Under the pieces are notes generated by a model that had not been told where the DNA came from, searched no databases, and saw only the letters and a list, made by a program, of their open reading frames with translations. From NCBI GenBank assembly GCA_021641325.1, contig JAJXPD010000140.1, positions 1-5,834 of the forward strand: a stretch of 5,834 nucleotides of DNA. Direction: 5' to 3'. This DNA comes from Opitutales bacterium (GTDB lineage: Bacteria > Verrucomicrobiota > Verrucomicrobiia > Opitutales > Intestinicryptomonadaceae). A program made the translations under genes and the position numbers. Below are positions 1 to 5,830 of this stretch, piece by piece (position 1 is the stretch's first letter; the number at the start of each line of letters is the position of its first letter).

Positions 1-20
1 ATCAAATACGGATAAAAATA

Positions 21-49
21 AAAGAGCCGCCCGAACGGGACGGCTCTTT
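21..49. terminator. Bidirectional intrinsic terminator downstream of tex
   Basis: A near-perfect hairpin. The arm AAAGAGCCG (21-29) pairs with CGGCTCTTT (41-49). The stem continues with CCC (30-32) against GGG (37-39) around a single bulged A at 40, closing on a GAAC tetraloop. On the minus strand it is followed by a T-rich run (complement of the A-rich 11-20), about 40 nt after the tex stop, so it should end tex transcription. On the plus strand the stem runs into TTTTGTTTT, so it may also stop a transcript arriving from the other side. Confidence 0.9.
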
Positions 50-88
50 TGTTTTGCGCCGCGCAAACCCGCGCGGGCGGCGGGAAAA

Positions 89-2371
89 CTACTTTTTTGA
101 AAGCTTCGAAAACGCGTCTCCGAAGGAATTTCCGAAAGGCTCCGACGAGCGGCGCGGCGCGAAACCTCCGCCCGAACGCGGCGCGCGCGGACGCCCCTGG
201 TTTGCTGCGTCGCCCGCGCTCTTGACGCGCTTCTGGGGGTTCGTCTTCATCGAAAGCCCTATCCGCTTGCGGGCGATGTCCACTTCCATGACGCACACGT
301 TCACTTTCTGTTGCGGCTTCACGACGTCGTTGGGGTCTTTCACAAAAGTGTCGGAAAGCTCGCTGATGTGCACAAGCCCGTCCTGATGGATGCCTATATC
401 GACAAACGCGCCGAACGCGGTTACGTTTGTGACAATTCCTGGGAGGCGCATGCCCTCGCGCAAGTCCTCTATTTTGTTGACGCCCTCGGCGAACGAGAAG
501 ACCTCGAATTTTTCGCGCGGGTCGCGGCCGGGCTTGCCGAGCTCCTGCATGATGTCTTTGAGGGTAGGCATGCCGAGCTCGCCGTCGACGTATTTTTTGA
601 GGTCGATTTTCGCGCGGACTGCGGGGTCGCGAAGAAGCGTAGCAACGTCCGCGCCGATGTCGGAAGCCATGCGCTCTACGACGGCGTAGCGTTCGGGGTG
701 AACCGCGCTTGCGTCGAGCGGGTTGTCGCCGCCGCGAATGCGCAGAAAGCCCGCCGCCTGCTCGTAGGTTTTTGCGCCAAGCCCCTTGACTTTCAGCAAA
801 TCGCGGCGCGACTTGAACGGCCCGTTCGCGTTGCGGTACTCCACGATATTCGCGGCGGTCGTCGCGTTAAGCCCCGAAACGTAGGAGAGCAGCTGTTTGC
901 TCGCGGTGTTGACCTCTACGCCAACGCTGTTTACGCAGCTGATGACGGTGTCGTCGAGCGAGCGTTTGAGCATGGTCTGGTTGACGTCGTGCTGGTACTG
1001 CCCGACGCCGATTGACTGCGGGTCGATTTTTACAAGCTCCGCGAGCGGGTCCATCAGCCTGCGCCCGATGGACACCGCGCCGCGCACGGTGATGTCGAAG
1101 TTCGGGAACTCCTCGCGCGCGACTTCCGACGCCGAATAAATCGACGCCCCGCTTTCGTTTACCATCACCACGGGAATCGACGCGGGCAGCCCGAGCGAGC
1201 GCACAAACGCCTCGGTTTCGCGCCCCGCCGTGCCGTTGCCGATTGCAATCGCCTCTATTTCGAAACGCTTGCAGAAGGCAAGAACCTTGTTCCGCGCCTC
1301 CTCGGCTTTCATCGCGCCCTGTTCGGGGTAGATTACGTCGTTGTGGAGGAGGTCGCCCTGACGGTTCAGGCAGACGACTTTGCAGCCCGTGCGGAATCCT
1401 GGGTCTATCGCAAGAACGTTTCGGCGGCCGAGCGGCGACGCCATGAGAAGCTCGCGCAGGTTGTTTGCGAAAATTTTAACGGCGTCCTCGTCGGCGCGTT
1501 TCTTGACCTCCAAGCGCATGTAGGTTTCGGAAGTGGAGGCGAGCAGGCGGTTGTACGAGTCCTCCGCGGCGAGCGCAACCTGCTTCGCCGCCTCTCCGCC
1601 GCCCTTTACGAACAGCTTTTTGAGAATCGACACCGCCCCCGACGCGTCCTCCGGAATTATGCGCATTATGAGAAAGCCCTCCGCCTCGCCGCGGCGGACT
1701 GCGAGGATTCTATGGCTGGGGGCGTCCTTGGCGCGTTCAGTCCACTGGAAGTAGTCGCGGTATTTCGCGCCCTCCTCCTCCTTGCCGAACATGACTTTCG
1801 ACGACATGTTAGACTCTTTCTCGAAGTACGCGCGGACTGCCGCGCGGGCTTCGGCATCGTCGGCGATGTTCTCGGCGATGATGTCGCGCGCGCCCGCGAG
1901 CGCGGCTTCGGCGTCGGGAACTTCCTTTTCCGCTGAGACGTATTCGGCGGCTTTCGACGAGCAGTCGGCGTCCTGATTTTCAAGGAGGAACTGCGCAAGC
2001 GGCTCAAGCCCGCGCTCTTTCGCGATTGTCGCGCGGGTGCGGCGTTTGGGTTTGAAGGGCTGGTAGATGTCCTCAATCCGCGCGAGCGTCTCGGCGGCGT
2101 CGAGCGACGCGGAGATTTCGGGGGTAAGCAGCTTGCGCTCGTCGAGCGATTTCTTGACGGCGGCGCGGCGTTCGTCGAGCGCGGCAAGGCGTTCGATGTC
2201 GTCGCGGATTTTCGTGACGGCTACTTCGTCGAGCGAGCCTGTCGCCTCTTTTCTGTACCGCGCGATGAACGGAACGGTCGCGCCCTCCTCCAAAAGTTTT
2301 GCGACAGCTCCTACGCCCATAACGGGCAGGTTGAGGTCGCTTGCGATTTTAATGATGTGGTCTTGATTCAT
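89..2371 (-). CDS. tex: Tex family RNA-binding transcription accessory protein (YhgF-like)
   Basis: Tex is a widely conserved cytoplasmic nucleic-acid-binding protein linked to transcription and RNA metabolism; it is the bacterial relative of eukaryotic Spt6. The 760 residues match the usual family length. The N-terminal helical Tex domain carries the hallmark TVPFIARYRKEATGSLDE (32-49). The YqgF/RNase H-like fold starts at NVLAIDPGFRTGC (318-330) and continues through IGNGTAGRET (377-386) and VNESGASIYSAS (404-415). The conserved DPLAELVKIDPQSIGVGQYQ segment (441-460) follows. Next comes a helix-hairpin-helix region (about 480-550, with NGPFKSRRDLLKVKGLG at 516-532). An S1 RNA-binding domain spans 637-709 (GIVTNVTAFGAFVDIGIHQDGLVHISE). 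The last 50 residues are an Arg/Gly/Ser-rich, probably disordered tail. The ATG start is supported by the family-typical N-terminus and a weak GAAGAA about 7 nt upstream. The gene diverges from mdh and looks intact and monocistronic. The family call is firm; the exact physiological role is not settled for this family. Confidence 0.97.
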   Translation of the reverse strand: MNQDHIIKIASDLNLPVMGVGAVAKLLEEGATVPFIARYRKEATGSLDEVAVTKIRDDIERLAALDERRAAVKKSLDERKLLTPEISASLDAAETLARIEDIYQPFKPKRRTRATIAKERGLEPLAQFLLENQDADCSSKAAEYVSAEKEVPDAEAALAGARDIIAENIADDAEARAAVRAYFEKESNMSSKVMFGKEEEGAKYRDYFQWTERAKDAPSHRILAVRRGEAEGFLIMRIIPEDASGAVSILKKLFVKGGGEAAKQVALAAEDSYNRLLASTSETYMRLEVKKRADEDAVKIFANNLRELLMASPLGRRNVLAIDPGFRTGCKVVCLNRQGDLLHNDVIYPEQGAMKAEEARNKVLAFCKRFEIEAIAIGNGTAGRETEAFVRSLGLPASIPVVMVNESGASIYSASEVAREEFPNFDITVRGAVSIGRRLMDPLAELVKIDPQSIGVGQYQHDVNQTMLKRSLDDTVISCVNSVGVEVNTASKQLLSYVSGLNATTAANIVEYRNANGPFKSRRDLLKVKGLGAKTYEQAAGFLRIRGGDNPLDASAVHPERYAVVERMASDIGADVATLLRDPAVRAKIDLKKYVDGELGMPTLKDIMQELGKPGRDPREKFEVFSFAEGVNKIEDLREGMRLPGIVTNVTAFGAFVDIGIHQDGLVHISELSDTFVKDPNDVVKPQQKVNVCVMEVDIARKRIGLSMKTNPQKRVKSAGDAANQGRPRAPRSGGGFAPRRSSEPFGNSFGDAFSKLSKK

Positions 2372-2400
2372 TGAAAAATTCTTCGGTTTTAAAGATTCGG

Positions 2401-2429
2401 ATTATCGCAAAAACGCCCCCGATTGCAAA
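2401..2429 (-). promoter_or_regulatory. Candidate sigma70-type promoter for tex
   Basis: Reading the minus strand, TTTGCA (complement of 2424-2429, four of six matches to TTGACA) lies 17 nt upstream of GATAAT (complement of 2401-2406, five of six matches to TATAAT). A transcript would start near 2394, giving a leader of about 20 nt before the tex ATG. A second GATAAT lies further upstream (complement of 2445-2450) but has no recognisable -35 partner. The spacing is good, but this is a consensus match only. Confidence 0.4.
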
Positions 2430-2488
2430 GACATTTCGCAAAATATTATCCGCACAAAACGGCGCGCGCCCGCGGCGGAACGCCCCGA

Positions 2489-2494
2489 TATAAT
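2489..2494 (+). promoter_or_regulatory. Perfect -10 hexamer, candidate mdh promoter
   Basis: TATAAT at 2489-2494 is an exact -10 consensus in an otherwise very GC-rich stretch. It would place the transcription start near 2501 and a leader of about 40 nt before the mdh ATG, long enough to include the Shine-Dalgarno sequence. There is no -35 match at the expected distance (2466-2471 is GC only) and no TG extension, so an activator or a non-consensus -35 would be needed. A perfect TTGACA follows at 2496-2501 but is on the wrong side to serve this -10. Confidence 0.5.
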
Positions 2495-2525
2495 GTTGAC
2501 ATTCGCGCCGCCCGCGCAAATTATT

Positions 2526-2531
2526 AGAGGA
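2526..2531 (+). promoter_or_regulatory. Shine-Dalgarno sequence of mdh
   Basis: AGAGGA lies 8 nt upstream of the ATG at 2540 and 11 nt upstream of a second in-frame ATG at 2543. The spacing favours the first ATG, but either would give practically the same protein. It is the only clear Shine-Dalgarno sequence among the four genes here. Confidence 0.75.
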
Positions 2532-2539
2532 TTTTACGC

Positions 2540-3529
2540 ATGATGAAAAAACCGATTAAAATTACCGTCACAGGCTCTACGGGGCACATAGGATACTCCC
2601 TTTTGTTCAAAATCGCAAACGGCGGAATGTTCGGGCCCGACCAGCCCGTCGATTTGATGATGCTCGGCGTCTACCCAGGGGCTGGCTCGATGCGCGTGGG
2701 GCTTGCCATGGAGCTTGAAGACTGCGCCTACCCCACCCTCAATTCGATGTCGTCAACGACCGACCTCGACGAGGGCTTTTCGGGCGCGAACTGGATTATC
2801 ATGCTCGGCTGCGCCCCGCGCAAAAAGGGAATGGAACGCGCCGACCTCCTTGAAATGAACGGCAGAATGTTCATCGGGCAGGGACACAGCATTGCAAGAA
2901 ACGCCGCCGACGACGTGCGGATTCTCGTTGTCGGCAACCCCTGCAACACAAACGCGTGGATTGCCATGAACAACGCCGAGGGCGTGCCCGCCGACAGGTG
3001 GTTCGCCCTCACGCGACTCGACGAAAACCGCGCAAAGGCGCAGCTTGCAAAAAAGGCCGGCGTGCATGTCGGCGACGTGAGCAACATGTGCGTTTGGGGC
3101 AACCATTCCAACACGCAGTTCCCGGACTTCTTCAACGCGAAAATCTGCGGCAAACCCGCAACCGAAGTTATCGCCGACAGACACTGGCTTGAAAACGACT
3201 TCGTGCACATCGTCCGAAACAGGGGCGCGGCGGTGATTGAGGAGCGCGGGGCGTCGAGCGCGGCGAGTGCGGCAAGCGCGATTGTCGATACCGTGCAGTC
3301 AATCATCAATCCCACGCCCGACGGCGATTTCCACAGCATAGGCGTCTGCTCCGACGGCTCGTACGGAACGCAAAAAGGGCTGATTACCTCAATGCCTATT
3401 CGCAGCGACGGCAAAAACGTGGAAATCGTGCAGGGGCTTGAAATCAACGATTTTTCGCGCAAGGCAATCGACGCGTCGGTGGCGGAACTCGCCGACGAAG
3501 CCGAAACATTCAAAAAGCTCGCATTCTAA
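2540..3529 (+). CDS. mdh: Malate dehydrogenase, cytosolic-type (type 2) family
   Basis: Catalyses reversible oxidation of malate to oxaloacetate with NAD(P), in the cytoplasm, as part of the TCA cycle or its reductive branch. The 329 residues are the usual length. The Rossmann glycine motif is TGSTGHIGYSLL (11-22). The substrate loop is APRKKGMER (92-100), with R94 and R100 as likely substrate-contacting arginines. GNPCNTNA (132-139) matches the family's GNPANTNA. TRLDENRAKAQL (158-169) supplies catalytic D161 and substrate-binding R164; WGNHSNTQFPD (186-196) supplies the proton-relay H189. RGASSAASAASA (236-247) and VQGLEINDF (297-305) are also family signatures. Two oddities: the acidic residue that normally ends the second beta strand and holds the NAD ribose is G43, in a loop (GVYPGAGSMR) one residue longer than usual; and RLDHN is RLDEN. 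The family call is firm. The NAD versus NADP preference is uncertain. It has its own Shine-Dalgarno sequence and is monocistronic. Confidence 0.95.
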   Translation: MMKKPIKITVTGSTGHIGYSLLFKIANGGMFGPDQPVDLMMLGVYPGAGSMRVGLAMELEDCAYPTLNSMSSTTDLDEGFSGANWIIMLGCAPRKKGMERADLLEMNGRMFIGQGHSIARNAADDVRILVVGNPCNTNAWIAMNNAEGVPADRWFALTRLDENRAKAQLAKKAGVHVGDVSNMCVWGNHSNTQFPDFFNAKICGKPATEVIADRHWLENDFVHIVRNRGAAVIEERGASSAASAASAIVDTVQSIINPTPDGDFHSIGVCSDGSYGTQKGLITSMPIRSDGKNVEIVQGLEINDFSRKAIDASVAELADEAETFKKLAF

Positions 3530-3541
3530 AAGAATGCGAGC
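3517..3541 (-). terminator. Hairpin around the mdh stop codon; minus-strand terminator
   Basis: GCTCGCATTCT (3517-3527) pairs perfectly with AGAATGCGAGC (3531-3541), 11 bp closing on an AAA loop. The mdh stop codon TAA (3527-3529) sits at the stem tip and in the loop. On the plus strand no T run follows. On the minus strand the stem runs straight into five T residues (complement of 3512-3516), the pattern of an intrinsic terminator facing antisense transcription into mdh. On the mdh mRNA it could instead protect the 3' end. Confidence 0.65.
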
Positions 3542-3643
3542 AGACGCAATAACGCGGCATACGGCATAAAAAAGCAGCAGCAACGCGTTTCACCCGCCTT
3601 GTACGCGCCGCACAGTTAAGCCCGACTTTCGGACTTGCAACAC

Positions 3644-3677
3644 AAAAAACGCTTCGGATTTCTCCGAAGCGTTTTTT
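3644..3677. terminator. Bidirectional terminator between mdh and the PEP-CTERM genes
   Basis: ACGCTTCGGA (3649-3658) pairs with TCCGAAGCGT (3663-3672) around a TTTC loop. The stem is extended by A-T pairs, six A on the left (3644-3649) and six T on the right (3672-3677). It is a strong intrinsic terminator in both directions, ending mdh on the plus strand and, 18 nt beyond its stop codon, the PEP-CTERM gene on the minus strand. The same stem core recurs in the terminator of the upstream paralog at 4768-4799. Confidence 0.92.
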
Positions 3678-3695
3678 GCGTGCCAAATTTGCTTT

Positions 3696-4652
3696 TTACT
3701 TGCGGCGGCGGCAGAATGCCAAGCCGAGCGCGATTACCCCGAAAATCGCCGCCCATGTCGCGGGTTCGGGAATCGACGTCACAGTTGCGAAAATGTAATC
3801 TTTGCCGTCGATTGTCGTTTCGCCGATTTCAAAGTTCGAATAAGATTCGTTATTAACCGCGGTTCCGTCCTTGTCTACAAAAGAAAGAAGTTGGAGTTTG
3901 CCATTCGCAACAAGGGTAATTGTTTTGGCGTCATTGTCGAATGAATCTACCAAAGATTTGATGAAATATATGGAGCCGTCCATGAGGTTTTCGCCAGTAA
4001 GCTTCACGATAGAGGTTGGGTATGAAGCAAAACCAGCACCACCCCATCCCTGCACAAACAAGGCAGCGTCATTCGTAATGTTGATTTGGAAAACCGCGGA
4101 ATTGGGATTGCGAACGTCCCATATTATGCTCTGGTCTGCGCTCATATTGAGCTTGCATACATTCGAGACATAAACGCGCGTGTTGTTGAGAGCATACGCA
4201 TTATGGAGGTTCATTTCAATGTTACCACGAACCACGCCGATTACGGGAAGTTTTATTGTACCCGCATAGCCCTTTTCAACGTTAAGAACTACATAGCCCG
4301 CTGTTGTGCCAGCGTCAGCGGAAGTGGCAAGACCTTTTGATGTAATCAGGCTTGCAGTGGAACCGCTCTTGAAGTTGAGAACAACATTGCCTTTTGTGCC
4401 GATTGAATATTTTGCGAACTGGAACATTGCGCCATCGCCGACATTAATTGTAACGTCGCCCGTGGTATCGAAATCAACCGTCGCGTTATCGAACAAAAGC
4501 GCGGTAGTGTCTTGACTTTGTATTTCGGAAGCGGAGCCGCTGCCAGAAATTGTCCAGCCGTTTACGCCATTGAAGTCTGTATCGACTTCGGTAAACGCCG
4601 CAAAAGCGCAGCTTGCGGCGAAAAGAGAGAGTATTGTTGCTGTTTTTCTCAT
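3696..4652 (-). CDS. PEP-CTERM sorting domain protein, copy A
   Basis: A 318-residue exported protein of unknown specific function. An N-terminal Sec signal peptide (MRKTATILSLFAASCAFAAF, residues 1-20) has a positive start, a short hydrophobic core and an AFA-A cleavage site around residue 18. The mature part (about 60-290) is rich in Asn, Asp, Gly, Ser and Thr, with alternating strand-like segments such as VVLNFKSGSTASL and TVDFDTTGDVTINVG. This suggests a beta-solenoid, but I recognise no enzymatic motif. The C-terminus is a full PEP-CTERM signal: IPEPATW (294-300), hydrophobic AAIFGVIALGLAF (301-313), then RRRK (315-318). In other bacteria exosortase removes such signals from proteins destined for the surface or extracellular matrix. 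The ATG at 4652 is chosen because the signal peptide begins there and the paralog begins at the same residue. A longer frame up to 4883 would run through the neighbour's terminator. There is no Shine-Dalgarno sequence. The gene is visibly less GC-rich than tex and mdh. Confidence 0.93.
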   Translation of the reverse strand: MRKTATILSLFAASCAFAAFTEVDTDFNGVNGWTISGSGSASEIQSQDTTALLFDNATVDFDTTGDVTINVGDGAMFQFAKYSIGTKGNVVLNFKSGSTASLITSKGLATSADAGTTAGYVVLNVEKGYAGTIKLPVIGVVRGNIEMNLHNAYALNNTRVYVSNVCKLNMSADQSIIWDVRNPNSAVFQINITNDAALFVQGWGGAGFASYPTSIVKLTGENLMDGSIYFIKSLVDSFDNDAKTITLVANGKLQLLSFVDKDGTAVNNESYSNFEIGETTIDGKDYIFATVTSIPEPATWAAIFGVIALGLAFCRRRK

Positions 4653-4677
4653 GATGGATTTTTGGGGTTGATAAAAT

Positions 4678-4708
4678 ATTAAAATGGAAAGGAAGTTTGA
4701 ATAGTCAA
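4678..4708 (-). promoter_or_regulatory. Candidate promoter of PEP-CTERM copy A, with AT-rich upstream element
   Basis: On the minus strand TTGACT (complement of 4703-4708, five of six matches) is followed after 19 nt by TTTAAT (complement of 4678-4683, five of six). The spacing is slightly long. Directly upstream is an AT-rich tract with eight T residues (complement of 4711-4729), resembling an UP element. It lies just past the neighbour's terminator, which fits separate transcription of copy A. The leader would be roughly 20 nt. Confidence 0.45.
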
Positions 4709-4760
4709 CAGAAAATTGTGAAAAAAAATCTCCCCCACCTATCGCAAGCCTCTGGGGCGC

Positions 4761-4799
4761 AAAAAAAAAGACGCCTCGGATACCCGTCCGAAGCGTCTT
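4761..4799 (-). terminator. Intrinsic terminator of PEP-CTERM copy B
   Basis: AAGACGC (4768-4774) pairs with GCGTCTT (4793-4799), and TCGGA (4776-4780) with TCCGA (4787-4791), separated by one C/A mismatch and closed by a six-base loop. On the minus strand the stem leads into a run of nine T (complement of 4761-4769, overlapping the stem base). It lies 23 nt beyond the copy B stop codon. The ACGCTTCGGA arm is identical to that of the copy A terminator. Transcription from copy B is therefore expected to stop before copy A. Confidence 0.92.
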
Positions 4800-4822
4800 G
4801 AAAAACAACCTTCCGAATTGCA

Positions 4823-5809
4823 CTATTTGCGGCGGCGGTAGACTGCCAAGCCCAGCGCGATTGCCCCGAAAATCGCCGCCCATGTCGCGGGTTCGGGGAT
4901 AGCCGCCATTGTCGCATAGGTGTATTTAACGCCGTCGATTGTCTTTTCGCCGATTTCGAAGTTTGCGTAAGAGTCGCCGTTAACCGCATTGCCGTCCTTG
5001 TCTACAAACGAGACTGTGTGCAGGTTTTCAACGCCGTTGTTCATGCCCTTCAATGTGATGGTCTTGGCGTCGTTGTCGAAGCTTGCAACCATGGAGCTTA
5101 CAAAGTAAATGTAGCCGTCCATGAGGTCGTCGCCCATGAGCATCACGGACGAACCCGACGCATAGTTAATTGCGTAATCGCCCCCAACTACAAAGAGCGA
5201 CGCGCCGTCGGTAATATTCAGGCCTAAAATGCCTTTATCCTTGGAATTGCGGACGTCCCACCTAATGCTCTGGTCGGCGCTCATGCTGACTGTTGTCTGT
5301 TTGCTAACGAACATACGCGTCTCTTTGAGTGCGTATGCGCTGTGCAGGTTCATAGTGAACTTGGCGAAAGTCTGACCGCCATTGTAGGCGCAGCCAAAAA
5401 CGGGAACGCTCAATTTTCCGAGGTAGCCTTTTTCGACGTTGACTGTCAAATTGCCGCCGATGGTGCCGCCGCTGTAGGAGGTCGCAATGCCTTTGCTTGC
5501 GGTAAGGCTGGCGTTCGAGCCGCTCTTGAAATTGAGGACGACATCGCCCTTAATGCCGATTGAATAATTTGCGTACTGGAACGCAGCACCGCTGCCGACC
5601 TTGATTTCCAAGCCGTCTGTCGAATCGAAATCGATTGTAGCGTTGTCGAGCAACAGGGCGGTGGTGTCCTGCGCGCCCAGTTCGGAAGCCGAGCCGCTGC
5701 CCGAAATTGTCCAGCCGTTTACGCCATTGAAGTCTGTTTCGGTTTCGGTGAATGCCGCAAAAGCGCAGCTTGCGGCAAAAAGAGAGACTATTGTTGCTGT
5801 TTTTCTCAT
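4823..5809 (-). CDS. PEP-CTERM sorting domain protein, copy B
   Basis: A 328-residue paralog of the protein encoded just downstream, with the same architecture. The signal peptide (MRKTATIVSLFAASCAFAAF) differs from copy A by one residue. The mature region is Gly/Ser/Asn-rich and strand-rich, and the PEP-CTERM signal is IPEPATW (304-310), AAIFGAIALGLAVY (311-324), RRRK (325-328). The first 62 residues match copy A at 54 positions and the last 26 at 22; the middle is looser. The 10-residue length difference comes from about six extra residues near 140-150 and about four near 255-262. Shared blocks include ADQSI-WDVRN (178-187), FDNDAKTITL (244-253) and SFVDKDG (267-273). It is probably exported by Sec and processed by an exosortase encoded elsewhere. 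The specific function is unknown, and I see no catalytic motif. The start is fixed by the signal peptide and no Shine-Dalgarno sequence precedes it. It ends at its own terminator, so it is probably not co-transcribed with copy A. Confidence 0.93.
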   Translation of the reverse strand: MRKTATIVSLFAASCAFAAFTETETDFNGVNGWTISGSGSASELGAQDTTALLLDNATIDFDSTDGLEIKVGSGAAFQYANYSIGIKGDVVLNFKSGSNASLTASKGIATSYSGGTIGGNLTVNVEKGYLGKLSVPVFGCAYNGGQTFAKFTMNLHSAYALKETRMFVSKQTTVSMSADQSIRWDVRNSKDKGILGLNITDGASLFVVGGDYAINYASGSSVMLMGDDLMDGYIYFVSSMVASFDNDAKTITLKGMNNGVENLHTVSFVDKDGNAVNGDSYANFEIGEKTIDGVKYTYATMAAIPEPATWAAIFGAIALGLAVYRRRK

Positions 5810-5824
5810 AGATGGTTATTGTTT

Positions 5825-5830
5825 AGTATA
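5825..5830 (-). promoter_or_regulatory. Candidate -10 box of PEP-CTERM copy B
   Basis: TATACT on the minus strand (complement of 5825-5830) matches TATAAT at five of six positions. It lies 15 nt upstream of the copy B ATG, so a transcript would start about 8-10 nt before the start codon and leave almost no leader. The -35 region is outside the window. If real, translation would be close to leaderless, which fits the missing Shine-Dalgarno sequence. Confidence 0.4.

Larger units (their letters stand above)
3644..4652 (-). repeat. Tandem duplication unit, copy A (gene plus terminator)
   Basis: Copy A and its terminator form one unit of a tandem gene duplication; the partner is 4761-5809. Exactly shared DNA blocks include 34 bp in the PEP-CTERM coding region (3737-3770, matching 4864-4897), 35 bp near the 5' end of the gene (4546-4580, matching 5703-5737) and 21 bp at the start codon (4632-4652, matching 5789-5809). 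The two terminators also share their stem core. Confidence 0.85.
4761..5809 (-). repeat. Tandem duplication unit, copy B (gene plus terminator)
   Basis: Partner of 3644-4652, in the same orientation. The unit runs from the start codon to the terminator hairpin. The promoter-side sequences do not look alike as far as they can be compared: 4653-4740 before copy A against only 25 bases before copy B. Confidence 0.85.

Noticed and set aside
311..1015. Plus-strand open frame of 234 codons inside tex
   Set aside because: It lies wholly antisense to a well-supported Tex gene. Its sequence resembles no family, and long antisense frames are expected in GC-rich coding DNA.
1343..1936. Plus-strand open frame of 197 codons inside tex
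   Set aside because: It is an antisense shadow of the Tex coding region with no Shine-Dalgarno sequence, recognisable domain or separate promoter.
2728..3513. Minus-strand open frame of 261 codons opposite mdh
   Set aside because: It is a complete antisense overlap of a confident mdh gene, with Ser/Ala-rich composition typical of a shadow frame.
3542..3643. Possible small RNA or tRNA between mdh and the shared terminator
   Set aside because: No cloverleaf, conserved RNA motif or promoter was seen. The stretch looks like plain spacer between two hairpins.
4608..4652. Possible lipoprotein signal (Cys15 in FAASC)
   Set aside because: The -3 position is Ala rather than Leu/Val/Ile and the hydrophobic core is short. 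The AFA-A site just after fits ordinary signal peptidase cleavage better, and PEP-CTERM proteins are normally not lipoproteins.
4653..4883. N-terminal extension of PEP-CTERM copy A by 77 codons
   Set aside because: The extension would run through the copy B stop codon and terminator and would bury the signal peptide. The paralog starts at the same MRKTATI residue as 4652.
4705..4989. Minus-strand open frame of 94 codons across the copy A/B junction
   Set aside because: It overlaps the copy B coding end in another frame and crosses its terminator, and has no start signal.
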